Assembly: GCA_965218765.1 (NCBI GenBank)
Contig: CBDCLU010000005.1
Coordinates: 1 to 64,000 of the forward strand
Source: JBBPYC01 sp965218765
GTDB lineage: Bacteria; Pseudomonadota; Gammaproteobacteria; Burkholderiales; Burkholderiaceae_C
Direction: 5' to 3'
Length of the DNA stretch: 64,000 bases
The translations under genes and the position numbers were made by a program. Under the pieces are notes generated by a model. That model worked only from the letters and a program-made list of their open reading frames with translations. It ran no database searches and was not told the origin of the DNA. This document shows, one piece after another, positions 54,503 to 62,064 of the stretch; position 1 is the stretch's first letter, and the number at the start of each line of letters is the position of its first letter.

Positions 54503-55750
54503 TCAAATCGCGCAACTCCGAAACCCGATGAAGCCTTGGTCGCTGGCCGGCAGCGCGTGCCGCCGGAACTTCGGGTGCTGCTGGCGCAGCCGCGTCGCAA
54601 ACGATGCACCGCGCAGCACCTTGGCCTGCCCGAACGGCGGCTCGGCCTCGGAAGCGAACGGACTGGCGACATAGCCGGGCCAGGGCCGCAAGGTGCTCGC
54701 GGTCCATTCATGCACCTCACCCCAGCGAAAACCGCGCCGCGCCGCGACTTGCGCAGCGACTTCCCACTCGACTTCGCTCGGCAGCCGCCGGCCGGCCCAG
54801 CGCGCCCAGGCGTCCGCTTCGAACCAGCTTGCATGCATCACCTGTTGGTTGTGGCCGAGCCGCACGCCGCGGCCGAACCAGCGTTGCAGCACAGCGCCGC
54901 TGCCGCCGAAACGCGCGGCGCCGATCTGTTCGACGTGGCGCGGGCCGCGGCGGCCGGTGCTGGTGCGCTCCTGTTCCTTCAGCCAGACCCAGCCGGCCGG
55001 GCTCCAGAGCTCCTCCCGGTCGTAGCCGCCGTCATCGACAAACTCGACGAACTGGGCCCAGGTAACGGGCTGCGCGTCGATCTCGAACTCGGGCACGGCG
55101 ACCTCATGCGCCCATTGCTCGAGGTCCGGCACGAAGCCGCCCGGCGCGCTGCCGAGCTGCCACCGGGTCGCCGGCAGACCCAGCGGCGCGCGCAGGTGCA
55201 GGCCGGCGGGCGCGGCCAGCGGCAACGCCAGCCCGAGCGTCTGCGCCGCCACCACCAGGCGTTCGCCGCAGGCGTCCTCATGGCCAAGTGCGGCGCGGAA
55301 GAAATACAGCGCGTCGTCGTCCTCCGGGGTTTTTTCGAGCAGCGCGAGCGTGCTCTCCAGCGTTTCGAGCAAGTAGGCACGGGTCGATTCGGCGTCGGGC
55401 AGCGGCGGCTGCGGGCGTCCGGGCTCGTCCGGGCGTTCGGGCAGCCAGAACGCGTCGGCATCGGGCTCGATCGAGGCGGTGCGCGTCGGCTGCGCGGCGC
55501 AGCGGCTGCCCATGCTGCGCTGCGTGTTGCGCCCGATCCAGCGCTCGGCGAACCAGCCCGCGTGACCGGCGATCCACAGCGGCGATCCGTGCTCGCTGCG
55601 CTGGCGCCGTGCGGTCGGGGTGTCCGGCGCCGCGTCCTGCGCGTGCTCGATCGCGGCGAGGGTCTGGAGCGTGAGGTTGCGCGCATCGATCAGCGCGAGC
55701 GACAGCAGCTCGCGCCCGGCCTGGCGCAGCGCTGGCGAATCGATCGACAT
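54503..55750 (-). CDS. senA: EgtB/SenA-like DinB-FGE protein, probable selenoneine synthase homologue
   Basis: An EgtB-related protein of about 415 residues. The N-terminal DinB-like region reads ELLSLALIDARNLTLQTLAA and PLWIAGHAGWFAERWIGRN, followed by DADAFWLPERPDE, then DDDALYFFRAALGHEDACGE. The FGE domain has FVDDGGYDREELWSPAGWVW, RLPSEVEWEVAAQVAARRGF and VLRGASFATRLRQQHPKFRR. The pattern recalls Burkholderiales SenA proteins that build selenoneine. No senB or senC (selD) lies nearby. The iron motif is odd: GHEDACGE has Cys where the family has a second His. The start is ATG 55750 (MSIDSPAL), with ATG 55819 as an alternative. Confidence 0.6.
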   Translation of the reverse strand: MSIDSPALRQAGRELLSLALIDARNLTLQTLAAIEHAQDAAPDTPTARRQRSEHGSPLWIAGHAGWFAERWIGRNTQRSMGSRCAAQPTRTASIEPDADAFWLPERPDEPGRPQPPLPDAESTRAYLLETLESTLALLEKTPEDDDALYFFRAALGHEDACGERLVVAAQTLGLALPLAAPAGLHLRAPLGLPATRWQLGSAPGGFVPDLEQWAHEVAVPEFEIDAQPVTWAQFVEFVDDGGYDREELWSPAGWVWLKEQERTSTGRRGPRHVEQIGAARFGGSGAVLQRWFGRGVRLGHNQQVMHASWFEADAWARWAGRRLPSEVEWEVAAQVAARRGFRWGEVHEWTASTLRPWPGYVASPFASEAEPPFGQAKVLRGASFATRLRQQHPKFRRHALPASDQGFIGFRSCAI

Positions 55751-55939
55751 GCCGGCGCCGATGCCAGCGCCGACGTTGCCCGGCGGCGCAAAAAAAGGGG
55801 GCGGGTCCGCAGGTACCATGCGGCCAGCTTACTCGCGCATGGGCGGCGGCAGTGGCGGCAGGCGTCGCATCCGCGCCTGCCACCCGGGAAAGCACCGACC
55901 GGCAACGCATGTGGCAGCGACGACAATGCAGCGCCACTG

Positions 55940-55965
55940 GCAAGCCCCGACGCGTCGGGGCTTGC
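55940..55965. promoter_or_regulatory. 26-base perfect palindrome between senA-like gene and dctQ
   Basis: GCAAGCCCCGACG is followed directly by its exact reverse complement CGTCGGGGCTTGC, without a spacer. It lies in the region between the divergent senA-like (-) and dctQ (+) genes. It could be a regulator operator or a cruciform-forming hairpin; there is no T tract to suggest a terminator. Confidence 0.6.
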
Positions 55966-56068
55966 AACCCGCTTCGAACGACAAGGCCAGCCGCCGAAAC
56001 GGTGCATGCCGGACTTGAGACCGCACTCACTTTTTTATTCACCACGCGACGCCACGCCCCCTCATCCC

Positions 56069-56677
56069 ATGCCTGCCCTATTGAAACTGTCCGGCGCGAT
56101 CGACTGGCTGAACGAGCACATCGGCCGCTGGTCGATCTGGCTGATCCTCGCCTCCACCCTGATCAGCGCGATCAATGCGATCGTGCGCAAGATCTTCAAC
56201 GTGAGCTCGAACGCGTATCTCGAAGTGCAGTGGTATTTGTTCGCGGCGTCGTTTCTGATCGCCGCCGCCTACACCTTGCTGCACAACGAGCATGTGCGCA
56301 TCGACGTGGTGGCGAGCCGCTTCGCGCGCCGCACGCAGGTCAAGATGGAAGCGTTCGGCTTCACGTTCATGCTGCTGCCGGTCTGCATCGCGGTGCTCTA
56401 TTACAGCTGGCCGTTCGTGGTGCGCGGCTACCTGTCGGGCGAGATGTCGAACAACTCGGGCGGCCTGATCCGCTGGCCGGTCTATGCGCTGATCCCGATC
56501 GGGTTCTCGTTACTGCTGCTGCAGGGGATCTCGGAGCTGGTCAAGCGCATCGCGTTTCTGCAGGGGCGGATCGACGACCCGGGCATCAAGCGCGATACCA
56601 AGACGGCCGAGGAGGAGCTGGCTGATTCGATCCGGCGCCTGGCCGAAGGCAAAACCACCGACGCGGCCGCGCGCTGA
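56069..56677 (+). CDS. dctQ: TRAP transporter small permease DctQ
   Basis: The small membrane subunit of a tripartite (TRAP) carboxylate transporter. It has 202 residues with about four membrane helices (WSIWLILASTLISAINAIVR; WYLFAASFLIAAAYTLLHNE; GFTFMLLPVCIAVLYYSWPF; PVYALIPIGFSLLLLQGISE). LHNEHVRIDVVASRFARRTQ is typical of the DctQ fold. The start is ATG 56069 (MPALLKLSGAIDWLNEHIG); the long upstream open frame is antisense to senA. dctM follows 16 bases after its stop, in one operon. Confidence 0.93.
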   Translation: MPALLKLSGAIDWLNEHIGRWSIWLILASTLISAINAIVRKIFNVSSNAYLEVQWYLFAASFLIAAAYTLLHNEHVRIDVVASRFARRTQVKMEAFGFTFMLLPVCIAVLYYSWPFVVRGYLSGEMSNNSGGLIRWPVYALIPIGFSLLLLQGISELVKRIAFLQGRIDDPGIKRDTKTAEEELADSIRRLAEGKTTDAAAR

Positions 56678-56693
56678 AGGCGGGACGACAAGC

Positions 56694-58493
56694 ATGGAAT
56701 TCCTGACCGCCAACTTCGCCCCGATCATGTTCGCGGGGCTGATCTGCTTTTTGCTGTTCGGCTTCCCCGTCGCGTTCAGCCTCGGCGCCTGCGGCCTGTT
56801 CTTCGCATTCATCGGCATCGAACTCGGCCTGCTGCCCGAAGCGCTGATGCAGGCGCTGCCGCTGCGCCTGTACGGCATCATGCAGAACGACACGCTGCTC
56901 GCGATCCCGTTTTTCACGCTGATGGGGCTGATCCTCGAACGCAGCGGCATGGCCGAGGACTTGCTCGAGACGATCGGCCAGCTGTTCGGCTCGCTGCGCG
57001 GCGGGCTCGCGCTGGCCGTGGTGTTCGTCGGCGCGCTGCTTGCAGCCACCACCGGCGTGGTCGCAGCTTCGGTGATCTCGATGGGCCTGATCTCGCTGCC
57101 GATCATGATGCGCTACGGCTACGACCGGCGGCTTGCCACCGGCGTGATCGCCGCCAGCGGTACGCTCGCGCAGATCATCCCGCCGTCGCTTGTGCTGATC
57201 ATCCTGGCCGACCAGCTCGGCCGCAGCGTCGGCGACATGTACAAGGGCGCGTTCGTGCCCGGCTTCCTGTTGATGGCGATGTACGCGGGCTACGTGGTGC
57301 TGATCGCGGTGATCAAGCCGAGCCGCGCGCCTGCGATGCCGCCGGAAGCGCGCACCTTGCGCGAGCCCAGCGGCGCGAGCGGCATGCTGTCGCTGGGCCT
57401 GCTGACGGCGCTGTGCGCGGTCGTCGGCATTGCGGTTGCGGAAAACTACGACCGCGTGCTGGCCATGCTGAGCGGCAATCCACCCGCGACGACCGCGACC
57501 GACGAGATCATCGTCGTCTCGCTGTGCGGCGCGGTGGTGCTCGCCTTGGTCGCGGCCGTGATCAACCGGATGCTGGGGCTGGGGCTGCTGTCGCGCATGG
57601 CCGAGCGCGTCACGTTCGTGCTGATTCCGCCGCTGCTGCTGATGTTCCTCGTGCTCGGCACGATCTTTCTGGGTGTCGCCACGCCGACCGAAGGCGGTGC
57701 GATGGGCGCTTTAGGTGCACTGATCCTGGGCGGCGTGCGCGGGCGCATCACATTCGCGCTCTTGAAGCAGGCGCTGACCTCGACCACCCGGCTGTCGTGC
57801 TTCGTGATCTTCATTCTGGTCGGCTCGACCATCTTCAGCCTGACGTTCCAGGGCGTGGACGGGCCGCGCTGGGTCGAGCATCTGCTGTCCGATCTGCCGG
57901 GCGGTCAGCTCGGCTTTCTGGTGCTGGTGAACCTGCTGATCTTTTTCCTTGCGTTTTTTCTGGATTTCTTCGAGCTGTCGTTCATCGTGGTGCCGCTGCT
58001 CGCGCCCGTCGCGCAGAAGCTCGGCATCGACCTGATCTGGTTCGGCATTTTGCTGGGCGTGAACATGCAGACCTCGTTCATGCACCCGCCGTTCGGCTTT
58101 GCGCTGTTCTACTTAAGGAGCGTCGCCGCGACCGACGAATACACCGACCGCATCACGGGCAAGCGCATCGCACCGGTCAAGACGACCGACATCTACTGGG
58201 GCGCGGTGCCGTTCGTCTGCATCCAGATCATCATGGTCGGCCTGATCATCGCGTTCCCGACGCTGGTCTCAAGCGGGCTTGGCAAGAAGCCGGTGTACGA
58301 CCTTGACAAGATTCGCCGGGAGATGGAGCAGTCGATGCGCGCGGCCGAGCCGCCGCCCCCGCCGCCCACGCTGGAAGCCCCCGGTGCCGCAGCGCCCGCG
58401 CCGGACCCGACGTTCGGCGCCGACAACGATCCGATGAAGGCGATGCTGAACTCGATGCAGCGGCAGCAGGAGGCGGCGCAGCCGGCCAAATGA
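56694..58493 (+). CDS. dctM: TRAP transporter large permease DctM
   Basis: The large TRAP permease, which carries the Na+-driven transport route. The protein of 599 residues has about a dozen membrane helices and typical segments such as NDTLLAIPFFTLMGLILERS, GVVAASVISMGLISLPIMMR, PPSLVLIILADQLGRSVGDM and GVATPTEGGAMGALGALILG. The cytoplasmic C-terminal tail of about 55 residues is low complexity, with Pro runs (PPPPPPT) and Gln/Met/Ala (MKAMLNSMQRQQEAAQPAK), longer than most DctM tails. It follows dctQ by 16 bases; the binding-protein gene is on the other strand 3.9 kb away. Confidence 0.94.
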   Translation: MEFLTANFAPIMFAGLICFLLFGFPVAFSLGACGLFFAFIGIELGLLPEALMQALPLRLYGIMQNDTLLAIPFFTLMGLILERSGMAEDLLETIGQLFGSLRGGLALAVVFVGALLAATTGVVAASVISMGLISLPIMMRYGYDRRLATGVIAASGTLAQIIPPSLVLIILADQLGRSVGDMYKGAFVPGFLLMAMYAGYVVLIAVIKPSRAPAMPPEARTLREPSGASGMLSLGLLTALCAVVGIAVAENYDRVLAMLSGNPPATTATDEIIVVSLCGAVVLALVAAVINRMLGLGLLSRMAERVTFVLIPPLLLMFLVLGTIFLGVATPTEGGAMGALGALILGGVRGRITFALLKQALTSTTRLSCFVIFILVGSTIFSLTFQGVDGPRWVEHLLSDLPGGQLGFLVLVNLLIFFLAFFLDFFELSFIVVPLLAPVAQKLGIDLIWFGILLGVNMQTSFMHPPFGFALFYLRSVAATDEYTDRITGKRIAPVKTTDIYWGAVPFVCIQIIMVGLIIAFPTLVSSGLGKKPVYDLDKIRREMEQSMRAAEPPPPPPTLEAPGAAAPAPDPTFGADNDPMKAMLNSMQRQQEAAQPAK

Positions 58494-58614
58494 TGTTGGT
58501 CACCTGTGCAGGTTGGCCTCTCGCACTTGTCATATCGAGAACCACTCGACGCCAGCAGAAATCGGTTGCGATCGGTTGTGGGAGTGCTCGGGGGTTGGGC
58601 GTTCTGGTTAAGCC

Positions 58615-58686
58615 GGGAGCCGGATCTCGCCCCGGCGGGCGACCTACTTGTCTTTTGCTTCGCCAAAAGAAAGTAGGCAAAGAAAA
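58615..58686 (+). repeat. Left part of the inverted intergenic repeat (arm 1, interrupted by the IS)
   Basis: GGAGCCGGATCTCGCCCCGG and the following bases up to GGCAAAGAAAA match the reverse complement of 62062-62169, including CTTGTCTTTTGCTTCGCCAA. It is the outer half of arm 1; the rest of the arm continues after the IS at 61620-61671. Repeats of this type occur in intergenic DNA of many Burkholderiales. Confidence 0.8.
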
Positions 58687-58711
58687 GGCGATGTTATACT
58701 TTGCGTACCCA
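58687..58711 (+). repeat. IS1595-type left terminal inverted repeat
   Basis: Begins GGCGATGTTATACTTTGCGT and ends ACCCA. It matches the reverse complement of the right end at 23 of 25 positions. Confidence 0.92.
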
Positions 58712-58716
58712 GCGGC

Positions 58717-60312
58717 TTAGTCATTCCATTGAGCGGATGCGCCCGGTGGCGGGAAGGCTGATGCCAGCCCTTTTTTGATAACGCGGTACTGCGCCTTCGG
58801 GTCTCGAACGAATTCGCCAGGTTCAAAGGTTAAGACGCCTTTTTTCACTAAGCGATCAAGGTCTTTCTTAGTAGTTGCCCAAGTGCGCCCAGTAAGACGG
58901 GAAGCTTCAGAGACTTGCACGACTTCATTTCGGTATGCGTAAGCGGCGATTTTGATCTCGTGCTCTTCTAGCTGCTTCCAGACATCCACGCCGAAATGCA
59001 CTGCTACGTCCTTGTTAGAAGCCCGTTTGCGGCTACCTTGATCGTTCTTCAATGTAACCTTGACGACGACTCCATGAACGGATTCTTGCCTCCAAACCGG
59101 ATCAGGTAGTTGATATTCTTTCATGCTGTCTCGCATCCGGCGCGTGCCCTCCCGAGCCATACGTACATGGCCCAAAATCCGCAAAGCATCCATAAGGTGA
59201 TGGTTGCGGGATGCCCTAGTTTCGTAGATCGTTTTTTCGCTGACTGGCGGGACAAATCCGCCAGGGCTCTCAATCTCCATCCGGTCAGAGAAAACCTTGA
59301 CTGTAATCTCGGTGCCGCTAAAGTGATAAGACCTATGTACACATGCATTGACAAGCGCTTCCAACCACGCCCATTGTGGGTATTCTGGAGTTGTGACAAA
59401 TTTCCCTTCGGAATTAAGCCAAGTCACGTCGTATATTAGAGAGGTTACTACCTCTCTTGCTTCTTCAATTACTTTAAGCAGGTTGCCTTCTATAACCTTG
59501 TCTTTCAATGGAGCGTAAGAATCACCAGATCCCTCTCTATCAGAATCAAATCTTTGCACACGTACTCGGCAGCCCGGAATTGTCAAACCGGGGTCTTTAG
59601 CGGCTATGAGTACTAGAGCATTTAAGGGTTTAGGTACGCCATTAACAACGCGCAGCAAGTGCCTATCTACCAGTGTCTCTTCATCAGTCCATGCAGGTTT
59701 TATTTCCCGCTCACGGTAGGCATTGCAGAAATTGCGTATCACCCTTGCATCGAAGTCATTTGGATATTGATAGGCAGTCGCTTCGGTCATTTCAAAAGAC
59801 AATTCTTGTCTGGTCGAACGGAAATCTCTCTTTTCCTCATCGGTCATCCGATGTCGACTTTCCCCGTATCTAATCCAAGCCTCGCCCTTGTTTGTTTCAA
59901 CTAATTTGCCGACGTATGGGGCATATATAGCAAGGCAGAAGAGCTGTTTGCCATCGACAATTACTGGCACACGCTTGAATTCTGGTTTGGCACTAGGACA
60001 GTGAGTAATATGGCAACGCTCAACGTCGTTTAGTTGAGAAGTATTAAAACCGCAACCTTTGATCTCACCATTATTGGCCACGCCATACACTAGAATGCCT
60101 CCGTCCGGGATGTTTGAAAACATGCTATAGCATATAGCTAACTCCTCAAGAGACGGGCCTTTATAGTCTTTCCATTCAATACGTCTGTCTTCTTTGAAGT
60201 CTTCAATTGTCTTTTGGCTGATCCAAACCCATATATCTCTGGGAGTCCACAAAGCTAGGTTAGCGAGCGGAGAAAAATTCGTACCATCAAAATCTAAAGA
60301 GAACTGTTCCAT
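58717..60312 (-). CDS. IS passenger: AlbA_2/Schlafen-type putative DNA-binding ATPase-like protein
   Basis: A 531-residue protein with a clear N-terminal AlbA_2 domain: ESTRRIEWKDYKG-like segment KEDRRIEWKDYKGPSLEELA, then FSNIPDGGILVYGVANNGEI and YAPYVGKLVETNKGEAWIRY with GESRHRMTDEE. The central part resembles the HATPase_c_4 domain of COG2865-type regulators (WAWLEALVNACVHRSYHFSG; IEITVKVFSDRMEIESPGGF). A C-terminal winged-helix segment (QVSEASRLTGRTWATTKKDL) follows. Similar proteins regulate transcription or take part in phage-defence loci. The gene is more AT-rich than the rest of the window and begins at ATG 60312 with a poor ribosome site. Confidence 0.8.
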   Translation of the reverse strand: MEQFSLDFDGTNFSPLANLALWTPRDIWVWISQKTIEDFKEDRRIEWKDYKGPSLEELAICYSMFSNIPDGGILVYGVANNGEIKGCGFNTSQLNDVERCHITHCPSAKPEFKRVPVIVDGKQLFCLAIYAPYVGKLVETNKGEAWIRYGESRHRMTDEEKRDFRSTRQELSFEMTEATAYQYPNDFDARVIRNFCNAYREREIKPAWTDEETLVDRHLLRVVNGVPKPLNALVLIAAKDPGLTIPGCRVRVQRFDSDREGSGDSYAPLKDKVIEGNLLKVIEEAREVVTSLIYDVTWLNSEGKFVTTPEYPQWAWLEALVNACVHRSYHFSGTEITVKVFSDRMEIESPGGFVPPVSEKTIYETRASRNHHLMDALRILGHVRMAREGTRRMRDSMKEYQLPDPVWRQESVHGVVVKVTLKNDQGSRKRASNKDVAVHFGVDVWKQLEEHEIKIAAYAYRNEVVQVSEASRLTGRTWATTKKDLDRLVKKGVLTFEPGEFVRDPKAQYRVIKKGLASAFPPPGASAQWND

Positions 60313-60332
60313 CGTTCATCTATCCGGAGGCG

Positions 60333-60366
60333 AAGGGGGTGTCGAGCCTAAGCTCGACACCCCCTT
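60333..60366. terminator. Strong 15-bp hairpin upstream of the passenger gene
   Basis: AAGGGGGTGTCGAGC (60333-60347) pairs perfectly with GCTCGACACCCCCTT (60352-60366) across a CTAA loop. It lies just before the AlbA_2 start on the minus strand. Its core recurs at 60386-60407. It may be a terminator insulating the gene or an operator. Confidence 0.65.
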
Positions 60367-60385
60367 TATGCTGTTCTTCTACACA

Positions 60386-60407
60386 GTGTCGAGCCTAAGC
60401 TCGACAC
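60386..60407. repeat. Second copy of the palindrome
   Basis: GTGTCGAGC, CTAA, GCTCGACAC is an exact copy of the core of the hairpin at 60338-60360. The 9-bp stem has a four-base loop. It lies between the 69-residue ORF stop and the first hairpin. Confidence 0.7.
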
Positions 60408-60416
60408 CCTTGCCCG

Positions 60417-60626
60417 TCATTTTTTCTTCTTCAGTTTTAGCTTCTGTGGTTTCATTACAGAAGTGGGTTTTAGTACCACAGCCGCCGCTTGCTCAAAGCT
60501 TGCGCCCTCATCACCTCCAAGGGCATTCGCGGCCTCGATAAATCTAGCGGACTGAGTTGGATCATCGGGGGACTTTGATGGTGGTTTTGGCTCTGCCACG
60601 CTTTCTCCACAATTCCTCGTTAGCAA
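60417..60626 (-). CDS. IS passenger small protein of unknown function
   Basis: A 69-residue protein whose ATG overlaps the transposase stop by 7 bases. The middle QSARFIEAANALGGDEGASF and EQAAAVVLKP resembles small proteins accompanying IS1595-type transposases, as far as I can recall. The C-terminus is very basic, with KPQKLKLKKKK. Function is unknown; a role as a transposition accessory or nucleic-acid binder is speculation. Confidence 0.65.
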   Translation of the reverse strand: MLTRNCGESVAEPKPPSKSPDDPTQSARFIEAANALGGDEGASFEQAAAVVLKPTSVMKPQKLKLKKKK

Positions 60627-61558
60627 GTTGATTGATACGTTAACCGCTTGCCGACGACGCCAGCCAGCAGGCGATCAGCCCGATTCGCATCGTCCACGCC
60701 AAGCGCCTTGCGATTGTTGTATCGAAAGTCGAACTCGGCAAGGTAGCGGTTCAGGTGGTTGTGGCCGCAGTGCTGGTAGACGCCCTTCATGCCACGCTTG
60801 AACACCGAGAAGAAGCCTTCGATCGTATTCGTGTGGATGGTCGGATCGACCTTGGACACGTACTGACCTTTGCTGTGGAAGGTGTAGCCGTGGCCGCCCT
60901 CGAACAACCGGCCAACGACGCCGTAATGCGGCGCCTCATCGGTCATCACGCGCGCTTCGCGGGCGATGTTGGCCTCAACGATCGGAATGATGGTTGTGCC
61001 TTTCATGTCGTCGATCACCACGCTGCGCGCCTGTCCGGTGGAGCGATCCACCAGCGACAGCACCTTGTTTTTGTGGTGGTAGCCGCGGCCCTTCTTCTGG
61101 CCTTTCGGCTTCACCGTCTTGTCGTGGCCGATAAAGGTTTCATCTACCTCGACGGTGCCGCCGTCAGAGCCGAACCCAGCAAGGCCACCGCTGCGCATCG
61201 CTTCACGGATGCGATGCGACATGAACCACGCCGACTTCAACGTGATGCCTAGCGTGCGGTGCAGTTGGTTGCTGCTGATGCCCTTCTTGCTGGAGGAAAT
61301 GAGAAAGATCGCCTGAAGCCACAGATTTAGCTTGATGTGGCTGGCTTCAAATATGGTGCCGACCTTGACGGTGAACGGCTTGCGGCAGTCATAGCACTTG
61401 TAAACACCGATGCGCGTAGAGGCGCCGGCCAGCTTGTTGTTCCGCTCCGTGCCGCCGCAGTGCGGGCAGACCGGGCCGTTCGTCCACAGCTTGCTTTCGA
61501 TGTATTCGTAAGCGGCTTCTTCATTGTGGAAGAACGGTTGGGAGAGGATGGCGGTCAT
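60620..61558 (-). CDS. IS1595 family transposase (ISXO2-like)
   Basis: A 312-residue transposase. The N-terminal zinc ribbon has CPHCGGTERNNKLAGASTRI and GVYKCYDCRKPFTVKVGTIF. The ISXO2-like catalytic domain has the acidic residues in GTVEVDETFIGHDKTVKPKG (first Asp) and ARVMTDEAPHY (second Asp), and the HTNTIEGFFSVFKRGMKGVY segment with Asn/Glu; it ends with HCGHNHLNRYLAEFDFRYNN. The start is ATG 61558 (MTAILSQPFFHNEEAAYEYI). The gene appears intact, so the element could be active. Confidence 0.93.
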   Translation of the reverse strand: MTAILSQPFFHNEEAAYEYIESKLWTNGPVCPHCGGTERNNKLAGASTRIGVYKCYDCRKPFTVKVGTIFEASHIKLNLWLQAIFLISSSKKGISSNQLHRTLGITLKSAWFMSHRIREAMRSGGLAGFGSDGGTVEVDETFIGHDKTVKPKGQKKGRGYHHKNKVLSLVDRSTGQARSVVIDDMKGTTIIPIVEANIAREARVMTDEAPHYGVVGRLFEGGHGYTFHSKGQYVSKVDPTIHTNTIEGFFSVFKRGMKGVYQHCGHNHLNRYLAEFDFRYNNRKALGVDDANRADRLLAGVVGKRLTYQSTC

Positions 61559-61594
61559 GATCTACTTTCGGGCGGTCAACAGCTAGGTGCTGTT

Positions 61595-61619
61595 TGGGTA
61601 CGCGAAGTATAACATAGCC
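61595..61619 (-). repeat. IS1595-type right terminal inverted repeat
   Basis: On the minus strand it reads GGCTATGTTATACTTCGCGT and then ACCCA, matching the left end at 23 of 25 positions; it lies about 37 bases upstream of the transposase ATG. Confidence 0.92.
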
Positions 61620-61671
61620 AAAGAAAAGGCGACCCTATGTCTGCGGCCCTTCACTTCGTTACGGGCAACCT
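61620..61671 (+). repeat. Inner part of the inverted intergenic repeat (arm 1)
   Basis: AAAGAAAAGGCGACCCTATG followed by TCTGCGG... to GGGCAACCT continues arm 1 after the IS and corresponds to the reverse complement of 62062-62115 with a few differences. Confidence 0.7.
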
Positions 61672-61741
61672 GAGCGGCCATCAAGGGGTTGGAGTCCTGA
61701 ACAGTCGATAGCCGAATTTTGGGGGTGTGTCAGTCGATCGA

Positions 61742-61943
61742 GGCTGTCCGGCTGTCCGGCTGTCCGGCTGTCCGGCTGTCCGGCTGTCCGGCTGTCCGGC
61801 TGTCCGGCTGTCCGGCTGTCCGGCTGTCCGGCTGTCCGGCTGTCCGGCTGTCCGGCTGTCCGGCTGTCCGGCTGTCCGGCTGTCCGGCTGTCCGGCTGTC
61901 CGGCTGTCCGGCTGTCCGGCTGTCCGGCTGTCCGGCTGTCCGG
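61742..61943. repeat. 8-bp minisatellite, 25 copies of GGCTGTCC
   Basis: Twenty-five consecutive exact copies of GGCTGTCC (61742-61941) plus a partial unit. The unit length is not a multiple of 3, so all three frames on both strands stay open and give repeating peptides (GQPDSRTA on the minus strand). These are not convincing genes. No degenerate units are seen, which indicates recent expansion. Confidence 0.95.
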
Positions 61944-61968
61944 ATTCTCCCCATCCCTTCTGTATGCG

Positions 61969-62064
61969 CCTGCGGTGCGCAGCTTCAATCGGATCAAGGG
62001 CCGCCGTTGTCTGAGGCGCTAGCCGAGTTGTCGGCGGACCCCGACTGAAGCTGCGCACCGCAGG
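61969..62064. repeat. Long inverted repeat next to the minisatellite
   Basis: CCTGCGGTGCGCAGCTTCA (61969-61987) pairs exactly with TGAAGCTGCGCACCGCAGG (62046-62064) over a 58-base loop, a 19-bp perfect stem. It directly joins the inner end of arm 2 of the intergenic repeat. Confidence 0.85.

Larger units (their letters stand above)
58687..61619 (-). mobile_element. IS1595-family insertion sequence with two passenger genes
   Basis: A complete 2,933-base element. The left end GGCGATGTTATACTTTGCGT and the inverted right end GGCTATGTTATACTTCGCGT, each followed by ACCCA, form 25-base terminal inverted repeats with two mismatches. The 8 bases outside both ends are identical, AAAGAAAA (58679-58686 and 61620-61627), the target duplication length known for IS1595. 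It carries a transposase, a 69-residue ORF and a 531-residue AlbA_2 gene, all on the minus strand. Joining the flanks restores an intact copy of the intergenic repeat, so insertion into that repeat is well supported. Confidence 0.93.

Noticed and set aside
61742..61943. CRISPR array
   Set aside because: The unit is 8 bases with no spacers, so it is a tandem minisatellite; no cas gene is present.
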